From NCBI RefSeq assembly GCF_030644205.1, contig NZ_CP128647.1, positions 310,001-374,000 on the forward strand: a DNA stretch of 64,000 nucleotides. Reading direction: 5' to 3'. Of this stretch, positions 7,586 through 18,058 are shown piece by piece; the first letter of the stretch is position 1, and every line of letters starts with the position of its first letter. This stretch comes from Mogibacterium neglectum. GTDB lineage: Bacteria > Bacillota > Clostridia > Peptostreptococcales > Anaerovoracaceae. The position numbers and the translations under genes are program-made. Below the pieces are notes generated by a model. That model saw only the letters and a list, made by a program, of their open reading frames with translations. It was not told where the DNA came from and searched no databases.

Positions 7586-8980
7586 ATGAAAGATATTGAG
7601 ATCAGAGAACTCTTCCGAAACAGAGAAGAGTATGCAGGTAAAGAGATTGTTGTCAGAGGCTGGGTGAGAGGTAATCGTGCATCCAATCAGTTTGGTTTCA
7701 TCTCACTCAATGATGGTACCTTCTTCACTCCGCTTCAGGTTGTGTACGAGGCTTCGAAGATTGATAACTACGAAGAGATTTCCAAGGTGCACCTCGCAGC
7801 AGGTGTAATGGTGAAGGGAGTACTTGAGCTTACACCTGGCGCACAGCAGCCATTTGAACTAAAGGCGACAGAGATTGCTGTTGAGGCTGATTCACTATCG
7901 GATTATCCGCTGCAGAAGAAGCGTCACACTATGGAGTACCTTAGGGAAATCGCACATCTTCGTCCTAGAAGCAACACATTCTCTGCTGTGTTCAGAGTAC
8001 GAAGCATCGTTGCTTATGCGATTCATAAGTTCTTTCAGGAGCGTGATTACGTATATGTGCATGCTCCAATTATCACAGGAAGTGACGCAGAGGGTGCTGG
8101 CGAGATGTTCAAGGTTACTACACTAGACCTAAGCAATCCACCTACTAAAGAAGATGGCTCTATCGACTACTCGCAGGACTTCTTCGGTAAAGAGACAAAC
8201 CTCACCGTCTCGGGACAGCTCGAGGGCGAGGCGATGGCTCTTGCTTTTAGAAACATCTATACATTTGGACCTACATTCCGTGCTGAGAACTCCAACACAG
8301 CTAGACACGCATCTGAGTTCTGGATGATCGAACCAGAAATTGCATTTGCAGACCTCGCTGATGACATGGATGTTGCAGAGGATATGGTCAAATACATCAT
8401 CAGCTACACGCTTGAACACGCACCTGAGGAGATGGAATTCTTCAATAAGTTCGTGGACAAGGGATTGCTCGATAGACTTCGCCATATAGTTAACTCAGAT
8501 TTCGAGAGAGTTACATATACAGAAGCTGTTGAGATTCTTAAGAAAGCTGATAAGGACTTCCAGTTCCCAGTTGAATGGGGAATTGACCTACAGACTGAGC
8601 ATGAGAGATATCTCACAGAGGAAGTATTCAAGAAGCCTATCTTCGTAATAGATTATCCGAAGGAAATCAAGGCTTTCTATATGAGACTCAACGACGATGG
8701 CAAGACTGTTGCGGCTTGCGACCTGCTTGTGCCAGGAGTTGGTGAAATCATCGGCGGAAGTCAGAGAGAAGAGAGGCTCGATGTACTTGAAGCTAGAATG
8801 GATGAGATCGGCATGAATAGAGAGCTATACGACTGGTACGTGGATCTTCGTAGATACGGTGGCGTAAAGCATGCTGGCTACGGGCTTGGTTTCGAGAGAA
8901 TGATTATGTATCTAACAGGAATGAGTAATATACGTGATGTGATACCTTTCCCGAGAACGCCTAAGAAAGCGGAGTTCTAA
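7586..8980 (+). CDS. asnS: Asparaginyl-tRNA synthetase
   Basis: 464 residues, close to the usual 463-466. It has an N-terminal OB-fold anticodon-binding domain (about 1-110, with VRGWVRGNR) and a class II core. Motif 2 is seen at [15 protein letters not shown] and motif 3 at [15 protein letters not shown]. The EGAGEMF segment is typical of AsnRS rather than AspRS. It charges tRNA-Asn in the cytoplasm. The ATG at 7586 is preceded by AGGAAGGA; the ATG at 7544 is not supported. A terminator follows. Confidence 0.97.
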   Translation: MKDIEIRELFRNREEYAGKEIVVRGWVRGNRASNQFGFISLNDGTFFTPLQVVYEASKIDNYEEISKVHLAAGVMVKGVLELTPGAQQPFELKATEIAVEADSLSDYPLQKKRHTMEYLREIAHLRPRSNTFSAVFRVRSIVAYAIHKFFQERDYVYVHAPIITGSDAEGAGEMFKVTTLDLSNPPTKEDGSIDYSQDFFGKETNLTVSGQLEGEAMALAFRNIYTFGPTFRAENSNTARHASEFWMIEPEIAFADLADDMDVAEDMVKYIISYTLEHAPEEMEFFNKFVDKGLLDRLRHIVNSDFERVTYTEAVEILKKADKDFQFPVEWGIDLQTEHERYLTEEVFKKPIFVIDYPKEIKAFYMRLNDDGKTVAACDLLVPGVGEIIGGSQREERLDVLEARMDEIGMNRELYDWYVDLRRYGGVKHAGYGLGFERMIMYLTGMSNIRDVIPFPRTPKKAEF

Positions 8981-9018
8981 AAAACAGAGTGATAGATTTA
9001 AAATTGAATGTTTAAGAG

Positions 9019-9064
9019 GTGATTATTGTATGCAGATATGTGTAACAGTAATCACTTTTTTTTC
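9019..9064 (+). terminator. asnS terminator
   Basis: GTGATTATTG (9019-9028) pairs with CAGTAATCAC (9046-9055) with one G-T wobble. A run of nine T follows. Confidence 0.85.
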
Positions 9065-9397
9065 ATAATTTTTTCTTGCATGTGTTAAAAACCTGAAAAA
9101 ATGTGATATAGTGGACACAGTAATACTGATGTTTTGAAATTTTCACAAGTAAGCATATTTGAAAGGATATTGTAACCGATTATTCATATCTTAATCTCAA
9201 GCTTTGTTGACGCAGAGAGAAATTAATAAAGGGATGATTTGTAAAAGAAGCGCTTTTGTTGAGACATGTAGCGTTTTCGCTTTTCTAGACAAGACAATAG
9301 TCGATTGGGTGAAATATGTATTTGTTGCTGAAAAGGGAGAGACTAATTACAAAATGAAGTTATTATTTATTAGAGAGATCAAAGGAGGAGCGGAGTA
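9065..9397 (+). other. Long leader region upstream of the 9398 surface protein
   Basis: 333 bases with no gene I can support. A TATAGT-like -10 lies at 9107-9112 without a well-spaced -35. A 64-codon open frame from a TTG at 9204 ends on the start of the next gene but has no ribosome-binding site or recognisable product. The region probably holds the promoter and a long 5' leader. Confidence 0.4.
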
Positions 9398-12300
9398 ATG
9401 AAAAGATACCATAAGATAGTGAAAATTGCTTTTATATGTATTTTTTCTTTACAGATGATTGTTTATGGGTTTATGCAAACTTCATATGCAGAAACACACG
9501 GAGCATCTATAAATACAAATGATAATAGTACGAATTCTTCCGTAGCACAAAGTGGCAATTTAGACAATACGCCGAACTTGTTGCAAAGCCCGCAACAAGG
9601 AGATCCTACTCAGAATATTTCACTTAAGGTAGGAACTATCAATAGCGGTAAATTCAGTACAAACAAAACGGATTTCTGGACAGATGAACCGATAGGAGCC
9701 GCAGTTGATATGGGAATATCGGGTTATGGAGTCAATATTTATAATGCGAAGCTCAAAATCACCGTACCGAAATCCAAAGGAATCAAAAAATCTCTCAAAT
9801 TTACAGACTCTGTCAACGCTAAATTGAGTGAAAAGACGGAGGATGCGAATAATTGGTATATGACATATACCTTTGATCCTTTGACCGGAGCGAGTGCGGG
9901 AACGTATGCCTTGCCGTTCATTTTTGACTCGGCTACAACTGCGGAAAATGATGAGATAAAAGTTAAAGCGGAGCTTTTTGACGGAGACGGCAAGCTTCTG
10001 AAATCTGCGGAACACATTTATAAATCAAAGGTCCATAAGATGGACTCAAGACTTTATGTGCATGGACAGAAAAAATATGATAAGGCTAATAACGTGTACG
10101 TATATGATGCTGCGACTACAGTGGGACACCCTGATATTACAAACCCAAAAGATGGAGCAATCATCAGGACTATAGATGCATCGGTTAAATTGGATATGAC
10201 AAACCAGGATGAGAGAGGCTTAGGTCATCCTAATCCTAAAAATGTTGAGATAGTTATTTATCTTCCACCTGAAGCCACTGTCCGTGATGGTATCCTTCCT
10301 AATTTATGGAAGTACGATAAAGCTACCAATACTCTTAGGGTGAATATTGATAAACCTAATTTTGTTAAGGGCGGTTTTGTTTCAACGGATTATTGTGATG
10401 GGTTCGGCAATACCCTTCCAGATATAATATTTAAGGGTGCGCCCATTAATAAAGTTTACACGTTGAAAGCGGAATATACTGTAAATAAGGGTGAAGTAGG
10501 AGAGTATCGACTTGCGGATCGTGAGCAAAGATTTAAATTTGAAGCGATGCCCTTTTCACAAAAAGGCAATATAGAAGTGTATAAAACTGGTCATGGGTAT
10601 TCAGAATATAATCATGATTCTAAACTTACAGGCTATGAAAAGGGTCACAACTATTATTATATGAAATCTGGACGATATTTCATTGGGGATCATGAATTCA
10701 CCAATGAAGGTATGCGCTACAGAACGCATATTAGAGCATGGAGCAACCGCTCTGGATTTGAAAAGCCTAATGAAGTTCAAATGGGACAAATATATGATAT
10801 AACAACGTCGATAAGTGATGAACGTGTGCATTTTGTGGGATTTTCCGCAGGCTTTTTTGTTCCCGACGACTTAAATCCCGGATGGGAAGCTAGGCTTCAG
10901 AAAGCAAAGGATGATTTTTTGAAGACTCCAAATAAACTTTACGGAGTTGATAAAGATGGTGGTATGACTGAGATCGCCCAGAATGTTAGACTGTTCGAAA
11001 ACGGCGCAAATAATTATGTGAAAATTAATGATCCAAGTAGAAAATTTGTAGCACTTAAACTCGTTTTTGATTCACCGATTGAGCTCGATAATATGTCTTT
11101 TGGGATTTACGATTATGTTAAACTTATGCCTGGAGAAGAGGCAAAATGGGATAATAAAGAGAATGGTAAGAAGCAGACTTATAGCGGACGTTCAAGCGTC
11201 ACAGCAACGCTTAAGGGAGTCAGTATGCCTAAAACCGTATACGATGATGGAAAAGATGGAAAAGATGGATTTTTGAATGTAAGCCCTATCTATCCACTTA
11301 TTGCGGCTTATCAGAGTCAAAATCAAAATGTGGTTTATGAGACTGGAGGTACACAGACGCCTTATATAGTAGGACCTGATCTTAGAAAAGGTAATTGGGG
11401 AACTTACAAGACAGCAAAAAATGTCAAATCAGTTACCCTTCTTCCTCCCGGATATAACTGTGGAAAAGATGAAAATAACAAAGCGGTTCCAGTATTCAAA
11501 GAGGCTCAAAAAGCTGGTAAAGATGGAATACTAACTCAGTGGAGAGAATTCGGAGAATCAAGGATAAAGGTTATCGAAAATTATAAAAAAACGGGTCGCA
11601 CTGCCGTTATAGTGGATTATGGTGACGTTGATTATAATCAAACGCGTAAGGTAACGCTCAATATTGTTGCAACAAAGCAAGTTAGACATGGCTCTGGGAT
11701 TGTTGATAATTATTATGTATATGATGATAATAATTATATTGAGCCATATACAAGTGGGATGAAATACACAGATAAACTTGATCTGGATAATGATGGTGAT
11801 AACAAAGAAACTTTTGCGCAGGTTAAGAGTGAGCTCAACTTTATACTGCCATATGAGTTGATTTTGAATAAGTATGCCAAGTTACCAAATGATAATGCCG
11901 CAGGCGTTGTTGCGAACGCTGATCTCGGAGGGGAGGTCGACTACAATATTTCTGTGTATAATCAAACTATTCACACGGTAAAGAAATTCAGTGTGATTGA
12001 TACTATGCCAACCAATGGGGATCATACTATTGTTGAAAATGATCAACACAAATATCCAGCAAGAGGTTCAAGTTTTTCAACGCCACTTCGTATGGCTCTT
12101 GAAGATTACGCCCCTAATAAGGAAGTAATGAAGCTTTTTGATGTCTTCTATCAGCTTTCGCCGCAGGGAAAGGATTTAGCGAGTGTAAGGGACGGAGAAT
12201 GGTTAACAAAAGACCAGGTAAGTGATTTCAGTAAAGTGAAATCTTTTAAGCTTGTGCTCAAGAGTGGTCAGGAGATAGCCGCAAAGAAAGAATTAATAAT

Positions 12301-13588
12301 TGCGGTACCGTCACGAGTTCCTTTCAATATGAAATTGAATGAGAAGAGCGACAGTGCCTTCAATACAGCAGCAATGTCAACTAATAATGTGGATTATCTG
12401 GAAGGTAGAGCTGCGAGAGTGAACTTCGTTACATACGGAATAAGCGGAAAGGTTTACTATGATGCTAACGAGAACGGTATATTTGATTCTGAGGATAAAC
12501 CAGCGAAGAACGTAAGTATAACTTTAGTTAACAAAGCTACAGGCAAAACTGCGGTTATTCCGGACGGGCATAATACTCCTGTTACAGCGGTGACTGACTC
12601 CGAAGGGAATTACAGAGCTACGGTATATGATCGGGGTGATTATGTGGTTAAGTATTTATTGAATTCGGAAAATACCGAATTCAACCAGAATAAGACCATA
12701 GGACACGGGATATCCGAGGATGAAGTAAATAATAAGTCCGGAAACTCTATAGTGCCAGAAAGCATTTCTGCGGACAAACGTTCTGCATTCTCTGGTGATT
12801 TTAAGTTGAACCCCGCTAATAAAAAGTCGGTTCAAAACGCCGCTTTAGTAGGATATAACAATTTAAAAATAACAAAGACTGGCATGGACGGTAATAGGAC
12901 GGAGCGGCTTAAAGATGTTGGCTTTACCTTATACAGAATAGAGAAGGAAAACGGCAAAGAAAAAGAAGTCAAGATTGAAGAATGCAAGACGGATCAAAAT
13001 GGCGAATATGTATTTAAGAGACTCAAATTCGGAAAATACATAGTTAAAGAGACCTCAGCCGCTCCAACATATAACAACGACAATGCCGAAGGGAAAGTAA
13101 TAGAGGTATCTGATTCGACAAGTGAATTCAGGATAGACTTTACAGATACCAAGATAAAAGGAAATATCAAGGTTCACAAAGTTGACGAAAACGGAAAACC
13201 TCTGAAAGGCGTGGAATTCACAATCAAGCAGAATGATCACATAATATCAAGGGCTGTCACTGACGAATTAGGTTATGCCAGATTCAACGATATTGCCTAT
13301 GGTCAGTATGAGGTTATTGAAAGCAAAGGCATTAAAGGCTATGAGGTAAGCAAGGAAGTACATCAGGTTGAAATTAAGGAGACTGGACAGGTTGTGGAAT
13401 TTGAAGTCGTAAATAAGAAAACTCCATATCAACCGCCTGAAAATCCTCCGAAAGATAATCCAAAGAAGGGTAAACATACTCATCCTACTACTTCAGATAC
13501 ATTAGATTTACTCGGATGGGGAGTGTTGCTCACTCTATCAGCAGTAGCCTTTGTGGCAATTGTTAAACGTCGCAGAGTTAACAATTAG
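9398..13588 (+). CDS. Giant wall-anchored surface protein with SdrD-B and Cna-B/SpaA domains
   Basis: 1396 residues. A signal peptide (MKRYHKIVKIAFICIFSLQM onward, probably cut after SYA near residue 32) leads into a Ser/Thr/Asn-rich segment and about 950 residues of beta-rich repeats I cannot assign. Then come an SdrD B-like domain (about 1012-1110, VYYDANENGIFDSEDKPAK) and two Cna-B/SpaA isopeptide-type domains (about 1154-1252 and 1253-1344). A Pro-rich spacer, a membrane segment (about 1368-1388) and a basic tail RRR end the protein. The sorting signal is atypical: HPTTSD where LPxTG would be expected. GGAGGAGCGGAG precedes the ATG. Likely an adhesin or pilus-like subunit; the ligand is unknown. 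Confidence 0.88.
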   Translation: MKRYHKIVKIAFICIFSLQMIVYGFMQTSYAETHGASINTNDNSTNSSVAQSGNLDNTPNLLQSPQQGDPTQNISLKVGTINSGKFSTNKTDFWTDEPIGAAVDMGISGYGVNIYNAKLKITVPKSKGIKKSLKFTDSVNAKLSEKTEDANNWYMTYTFDPLTGASAGTYALPFIFDSATTAENDEIKVKAELFDGDGKLLKSAEHIYKSKVHKMDSRLYVHGQKKYDKANNVYVYDAATTVGHPDITNPKDGAIIRTIDASVKLDMTNQDERGLGHPNPKNVEIVIYLPPEATVRDGILPNLWKYDKATNTLRVNIDKPNFVKGGFVSTDYCDGFGNTLPDIIFKGAPINKVYTLKAEYTVNKGEVGEYRLADREQRFKFEAMPFSQKGNIEVYKTGHGYSEYNHDSKLTGYEKGHNYYYMKSGRYFIGDHEFTNEGMRYRTHIRAWSNRSGFEKPNEVQMGQIYDITTSISDERVHFVGFSAGFFVPDDLNPGWEARLQKAKDDFLKTPNKLYGVDKDGGMTEIAQNVRLFENGANNYVKINDPSRKFVALKLVFDSPIELDNMSFGIYDYVKLMPGEEAKWDNKENGKKQTYSGRSSVTATLKGVSMPKTVYDDGKDGKDGFLNVSPIYPLIAAYQSQNQNVVYETGGTQTPYIVGPDLRKGNWGTYKTAKNVKSVTLLPPGYNCGKDENNKAVPVFKEAQKAGKDGILTQWREFGESRIKVIENYKKTGRTAVIVDYGDVDYNQTRKVTLNIVATKQVRHGSGIVDNYYVYDDNNYIEPYTSGMKYTDKLDLDNDGDNKETFAQVKSELNFILPYELILNKYAKLPNDNAAGVVANADLGGEVDYNISVYNQTIHTVKKFSVIDTMPTNGDHTIVENDQHKYPARGSSFSTPLRMALEDYAPNKEVMKLFDVFYQLSPQGKDLASVRDGEWLTKDQVSDFSKVKSFKLVLKSGQEIAAKKELIIAVPSRVPFNMKLNEKSDSAFNTAAMSTNNVDYLEGRAARVNFVTYGISGKVYYDANENGIFDSEDKPAKNVSITLVNKATGKTAVIPDGHNTPVTAVTDSEGNYRATVYDRGDYVVKYLLNSENTEFNQNKTIGHGISEDEVNNKSGNSIVPESISADKRSAFSGDFKLNPANKKSVQNAALVGYNNLKITKTGMDGNRTERLKDVGFTLYRIEKENGKEKEVKIEECKTDQNGEYVFKRLKFGKYIVKETSAAPTYNNDNAEGKVIEVSDSTSEFRIDFTDTKIKGNIKVHKVDENGKPLKGVEFTIKQNDHIISRAVTDELGYARFNDIAYGQYEVIESKGIKGYEVSKEVHQVEIKETGQVVEFEVVNKKTPYQPPENPPKDNPKKGKHTHPTTSDTLDLLGWGVLLTLSAVAFVAIVKRRRVNN

Positions 13589-14019
13589 GGTTATTTAGGT
13601 AATTGTAGTGATGTGAGTTCAACTCATGATTCTGGTTTGGAGTCAATAGAATCCAGTAATGCCGTAAATCTTCATGTCTTCAAGAAATTGATTAATTTGG
13701 CATTTGGGATTTTGAATTTTAGAGATGGTGTTTCGCCTATGAATCATAACCGCCGGCTGAGCCGGTGGTTATGATTCACATCGTTCTCACTCGGAGAATC
13801 CACTGCTAAAGCAATGCAAATTAAACAACTTGATAACGATATTTGAGTTTGATACGCCGCTACTTCTTGTAGTGATTCTTCTTGGGATGATATTAGCGGA
13901 AGATGAAACACGATATATCGGAAAAAACTTTATTTTATATACACAATATGAGAGTTTGTGATAGTATAGAGGTGTGTATAGTCATTTGGTTTTGTTTGAA
14001 TATTTTGTTAGGAGGTTTT
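13589..14019. other. Gap between the two large surface-protein genes
   Basis: 431 bases without a supported gene. It contains the strong hairpin at 13740-13778, and the end should hold the promoter of the 14020 gene, for which I see only weak boxes. A short stretch near 13690-13735 reads like a scrap of transposase (INLAFGILNFRDG), but it is too short to assign. Confidence 0.4.
13740..13778. repeat. 18-bp hairpin resembling an IS200-type end
   Basis: Arms 13740-13757 and 13761-13778 are complementary except for one G-T wobble, around a TGA loop. The core CCGCCGGCTGAGCCGGTGG has the same pattern as the left-end hairpin core of the IS200-type element at 21545-21562 (CCACCAGCTAAGCTGGTG). There is no T run, so it is not a simple terminator. 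It may be a solitary IS200/REP-like end. Confidence 0.6.
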
Positions 14020-16908
14020 ATGAAAATGAAGTTTAGAGAATATCGTAACCGAACATTCTCCATTTGCTTGACTTTGATTTTGCTTATTGGCATGACACCG
14101 TTTAGTTATACTGTATTTGCGGATGAAGGCGGAGCAAAAAATTTAGTTTCAGATAAAGCAAAGATAGATTCGTTTAAGGTTATAGACGAGGCTAATGCCG
14201 GCAAAGAAATTGACTATGTTACTGATGAGGATACGACAAAGTATAACCTCTATTTCAGTGATGCGAATAATTTCAGTAGTGCTGTGTGCCAGAACCAGAA
14301 AGACAGTCGAATTAAGTTGCAGCTTATAGCATCGTATACTGGTACAGAAAGAATTAAGGAAGGAGATAGTCTAACACTTAAGGCTTCCTATGGAACTTTT
14401 TCAGAACAGACGTTTGCGGAAAAGACTCTTAAAGATAGCGAAGGACATACCCTAGGAACGTATAAGTATGATAAGGGAGCATTTAAGCTTCTGTTCTCCG
14501 GTGATTATATCAAAGACAACGCTGTTACCTCGTTCAAGACCGCTACACTTGAGAGTAATGCCGTTATACAAAAGTCTGACGAACAGGGACTTGGTACAAA
14601 TAATGAGCGTAAGGTTCTAGTTGGTAGCTTGAATAGCCGCAAGCTTGCGGTTGCATATGAGCTTAAGAATAAACCGAATTCCGTACCTAGTTTAGATGAC
14701 GTAAATATTAAGAGCTTTAAGATTATTGACATTACACATGGCAACAAGTTGATTGATTACAGAAAGTCGTCGGATGCAGATTATGATACATGGAAGAATA
14801 ACCCTGCCGGTTTTGGGTATGCGTTAAATCAAGACCAACAGTCGGCCGATGTTGTATTAGAGCTAGAGATGCAATATAAGAATCCTAATCGCGTTTTACG
14901 AGAGGGGGATAAATTAACGATACCTGCAGATTATGGTGGGACGAGAATACCTTCGTCAGAGGTATCACTTCCGCTCAAGGTGACTGGTGATAATGGAGAA
15001 TATACTCTTGGAACATGGAAATATGAAAAGAGAGCATTTACAATTACTTTCGGCGGTGAGTATGTTAGAAATCATAATGTAAGGAACTTTAGTGCGAAAA
15101 TGAGCACTAGTAAAATGATTAACTATAGTTCTTCACGTAAACATAGTAAAATCTTAGGCGAAAAGTATGTTCTTAATGGTAAACTTGGAAATGATACGCT
15201 CGCTGTAGCGGCAGAGACGCGCCACATAAAACCGAAAGCTATACCTAAAAGCGATCTTTATCTTGCGGGAGCAGTAGCGAGCACATCGGATCACAGTGTC
15301 GTATGGGCAACTAAAATATTCAATGATTTTTGGAGCGAAAAATCTCCAGATGGAAAGAGAAGTTATGATTACTTCAATCCATATTTCGTGCAGAATAATG
15401 GGCAATATAGACCGAATTCTGCAACAGGAGTGTATGTTGAAAGCACATATAAAAATTGTACATCTGCACCCGTAATGACTCGAGTTTATACTCTGTTCTC
15501 CGGTATTGACAATTCAGGTAAGGTTACAGATGGATGGTATAATTCAGTATCAAATAAGCTACTTACCAAGGTTGAGCAAGGCTCTAAGACGAAAGCTCAA
15601 GTCAAGGCTGATTTGAAGAAGGGTCAGTATTGTATGTATGATAACCATGATGAAAGCTATACTTTCATGATGAAATGGTACGATATGAATGATTCAAGTG
15701 GCGCAACATATAACGATATACCTGAAGTGAAGAATGCAGGTGGTGTGGGAAACCTTTTGAAGAAGAATTTTCCGGATGCGTTTGGAGATTTGTCTGACAG
15801 TACTGTTCAGAAACTTAACAACATGTATAATGGTAAAGCTCTACAAAATTTAATGGTGTACGTCGAAGCACCATATAAGACAGTCAAGGTACCTACAGTA
15901 GTTGAAAATATAACGAAAATCACTACCGATCAGAGTGGTGAGAAGTCTTATACAGCCAACGCTCGTATGTTGCCAACCGGAGCAGCTAGTGAAGCTGACA
16001 ATGACCCACTTGCAATCAGACTTGTAAAGTCGGATCGTTACACTGGAGAGAAACTGTCTGACGGATTTAAATTTGAACTACAGAAATCCATTGATGGGGG
16101 AAATAGCTGGAATAAAGTAAATTTGACTGCAGATATGGTAAAATCGGGACAGTTGAATGTGGATGCTACAATAACACCGAAAAACGGAATTGCAGAAGTT
16201 AAAAACTTGACCAATGGACAGAAGTATAGGTTTGTTGAGAAAGCACATGCTGCAGGCTATCAAAATACCAAGATTGATGAGGCTCATCCTAATAGTGCTA
16301 CTCACTTTACCTCTGCTAATTCAAGAGTAGTTGATGTGAAAAATACAGGCAAAGGAAACGTTGTCAATATGTATAATGCAAAACTTCCAGCTCCTGTAAA
16401 GATTGTCATAGGTGGAAAGAAGAATCTTTCCGGTAGAGCAGTTAAGAATGGAGAGTTTCGTTTCCAGCTCTTTGATAAGATTACAGATGATAAAGTGGGG
16501 CAACCAGTTAAGAATGATTCACATGGTAACTTCAAGAAGGAAATGAGCTTCGATAAAGAGGGTGTATACAAGTATTACTTTACAGAACTTAATGACAGGC
16601 AGAAAGGCATTACATACGATATAAGTAAGAAACCTGTTACGATTGAAGTAAGGAAAGGTAATGATGGTAACATGCATGCTAAGGTGATTTCGGAGCCTAT
16701 AATGTTTAATAATAAGTTCACACCTGATCCTAATGCACCTAATAAACCTAATAAACCGACAAATCCAGCAGTTACTACAAAGGTCGTAAAACCTGCGCAT
16801 GGTCCTAGAACAGGGGATAATACTAATATAGGGTTATTCGTACTATTCCTTGTTGGAGCTTCTGGTGCATTAGCAGCGACACGGGTTTTCAAGAGGAAAA
16901 AGAGATGA
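14020..16908 (+). CDS. Wall-anchored surface protein with duplicated N-terminal domains and an FctA-type pilin domain
   Basis: 962 residues from the ATG at 14020, which has AGGAGG 5 bases upstream; the upstream ATG at 13903 lacks one. The signal peptide is cut near VFA-DE. Two homologous domains follow (about 47-225 and 228-405), sharing EGDxLT...LGTxKYxxxAF...FxGxYxxxNxV. A Cna-B-like domain (about 660-785) starts at AIRLVKSDRYTGEKL. A Spy0128/FctA-type isopeptide pilin domain (about 789-901) starts at VKIVIGGKKNLSGRAV and includes GVYKYYFTEL. Then come a Pro-rich spacer, the sorting signal GPRTGD, a membrane segment and the tail KRKKR. Probable adhesin or pilin-like protein. No sortase gene lies in the window. 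Confidence 0.88.
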   Translation: MKMKFREYRNRTFSICLTLILLIGMTPFSYTVFADEGGAKNLVSDKAKIDSFKVIDEANAGKEIDYVTDEDTTKYNLYFSDANNFSSAVCQNQKDSRIKLQLIASYTGTERIKEGDSLTLKASYGTFSEQTFAEKTLKDSEGHTLGTYKYDKGAFKLLFSGDYIKDNAVTSFKTATLESNAVIQKSDEQGLGTNNERKVLVGSLNSRKLAVAYELKNKPNSVPSLDDVNIKSFKIIDITHGNKLIDYRKSSDADYDTWKNNPAGFGYALNQDQQSADVVLELEMQYKNPNRVLREGDKLTIPADYGGTRIPSSEVSLPLKVTGDNGEYTLGTWKYEKRAFTITFGGEYVRNHNVRNFSAKMSTSKMINYSSSRKHSKILGEKYVLNGKLGNDTLAVAAETRHIKPKAIPKSDLYLAGAVASTSDHSVVWATKIFNDFWSEKSPDGKRSYDYFNPYFVQNNGQYRPNSATGVYVESTYKNCTSAPVMTRVYTLFSGIDNSGKVTDGWYNSVSNKLLTKVEQGSKTKAQVKADLKKGQYCMYDNHDESYTFMMKWYDMNDSSGATYNDIPEVKNAGGVGNLLKKNFPDAFGDLSDSTVQKLNNMYNGKALQNLMVYVEAPYKTVKVPTVVENITKITTDQSGEKSYTANARMLPTGAASEADNDPLAIRLVKSDRYTGEKLSDGFKFELQKSIDGGNSWNKVNLTADMVKSGQLNVDATITPKNGIAEVKNLTNGQKYRFVEKAHAAGYQNTKIDEAHPNSATHFTSANSRVVDVKNTGKGNVVNMYNAKLPAPVKIVIGGKKNLSGRAVKNGEFRFQLFDKITDDKVGQPVKNDSHGNFKKEMSFDKEGVYKYYFTELNDRQKGITYDISKKPVTIEVRKGNDGNMHAKVISEPIMFNNKFTPDPNAPNKPNKPTNPAVTTKVVKPAHGPRTGDNTNIGLFVLFLVGASGALAATRVFKRKKR

Positions 16909-16989
16909 TGATATACGTTACAAGAGATGATTTGCGTTAAGAAAGGTCATCAAAGTTTTAGGGTCTAGTTTTAGAGGCTTACGAAATGT

Positions 16990-17021
16990 AAAGGGATTGG
17001 GCAAAATACCCAATCCCTTTT
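16990..17021 (+). terminator. Terminator after the 14020 surface-protein gene
   Basis: AAAGGGATTGGG (16990-17001) pairs perfectly with CCCAATCCCTTT (17009-17020) around a 7-base loop. It could also work for transcripts arriving on the minus strand. Confidence 0.8.
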
Positions 17022-17046
17022 GCATGGGAAAACATCAGTTATTAGC

Positions 17047-17826
17047 TTAATAGCCTTTGTAAATTGGATTCCTACGAGTAGCAAAAAGAAATCTATTTCT
17101 CATATGTTCAAAGTTTCGAAATCCTCTACCTAGTCGCTTTAGGTCTTTTACTTTACGATTTAAAGATTCAATTGGACCATTAGAAAGTCGACTATTATAT
17201 ATACCATCTGGTCCTATTCGCTCCCCCATTATGAATGAGTTAATAATGGGGTTCTTGTATTTACGTAGTAAATTTCCGAACTCAATAAATATCTTATATT
17301 CACTACTACAGAATTTGTGAATTAGGGGATCTATTTCCTCAGCAGCTTTCAAGGGATTACCAGCATTTCTAGAATTGAATCTTACATACTCTTCTTTTAA
17401 ATCTCTAAAATCTTTAATATATGGATGAAGGGCTAGGAATTTTTCTTCATATCCAAAAGTGTTTATGAAATACCTAAAGTGTCTGTCATACCTAGGTTAC
17501 AGATGATATTCTAAATTATCTTGATTTGAAAGAAGCAGCCAGCGATACTTTTTTAGAAGATATACTTCATCTGAAATAGGGGATCTTTTCTTATACCCAT
17601 ATTTAGAATAATATATTTGTTTCCTAGATTCATCTTGTGCTTTGTATTCCTTTTGTAGGCTTCTAAGAAATATGTCAAGAGAATGAATGAGCCATTGCAT
17701 TACATGAAAAGAATCGACTACAGATACAGCATTTGGGAAGTATCTTTTTACATAGCTGAGGTATGGATTATACATATCTGAAATTAGATACTTAACACTT
17801 GCACGTTCTTTTACTCTCGTCCTTGT
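17047..17826 (-). pseudogene. ISL3-family transposase relic, 5'-truncated with an in-frame stop
   Basis: One continuous minus-strand frame from about 17826 to the stop at 17047, broken by a TAA at about 17499. Upstream of the stop it reads SDMYNPYLSYVKRYFPNA and SVVDSFHVMQ; downstream it reads NGPIESLNRKVKDLKRLGRG and FRNFEHMRNR. These are hallmarks of the catalytic and C-terminal parts of ISL3-family DDE transposases. The N-terminal half, including the zinc finger and HTH, is missing. The element is dead. Confidence 0.85.
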
Positions 17827-17964
17827 TGGTATAGTTTATGTACATAAACATTATTATAAATAAATTCACTTTCGATGTTTATTACAATATCAAATCCCGA
17901 ACAAACGGTTTTACCACAAATTCAAGACGTAATTTTCCTGCTGAATGTCAATTTAAATATTGTA

Positions 17965-17992
17965 TTGAACAAGGTACATCCTATGTTATACT
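17965..17992 (+). promoter_or_regulatory. Predicted promoter of the EF-G paralogue
   Basis: TTGAAC (17965-17970), a 16-base spacer and TATACT (17987-17992), 66 bases before the start codon. Confidence 0.6.
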
Positions 17993-18058
17993 TGTGGCAA
18001 GAGCTTAAATAATTTTATCAGCTCAACAAAATAATAAAATCAATGGGAGGATCTAAGG

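Noticed and set aside
9204-9398. 64-codon frame ending on the start of the giant surface protein
   Set aside because: It starts at a TTG without a ribosome-binding site and has no recognisable features; more likely leader sequence.
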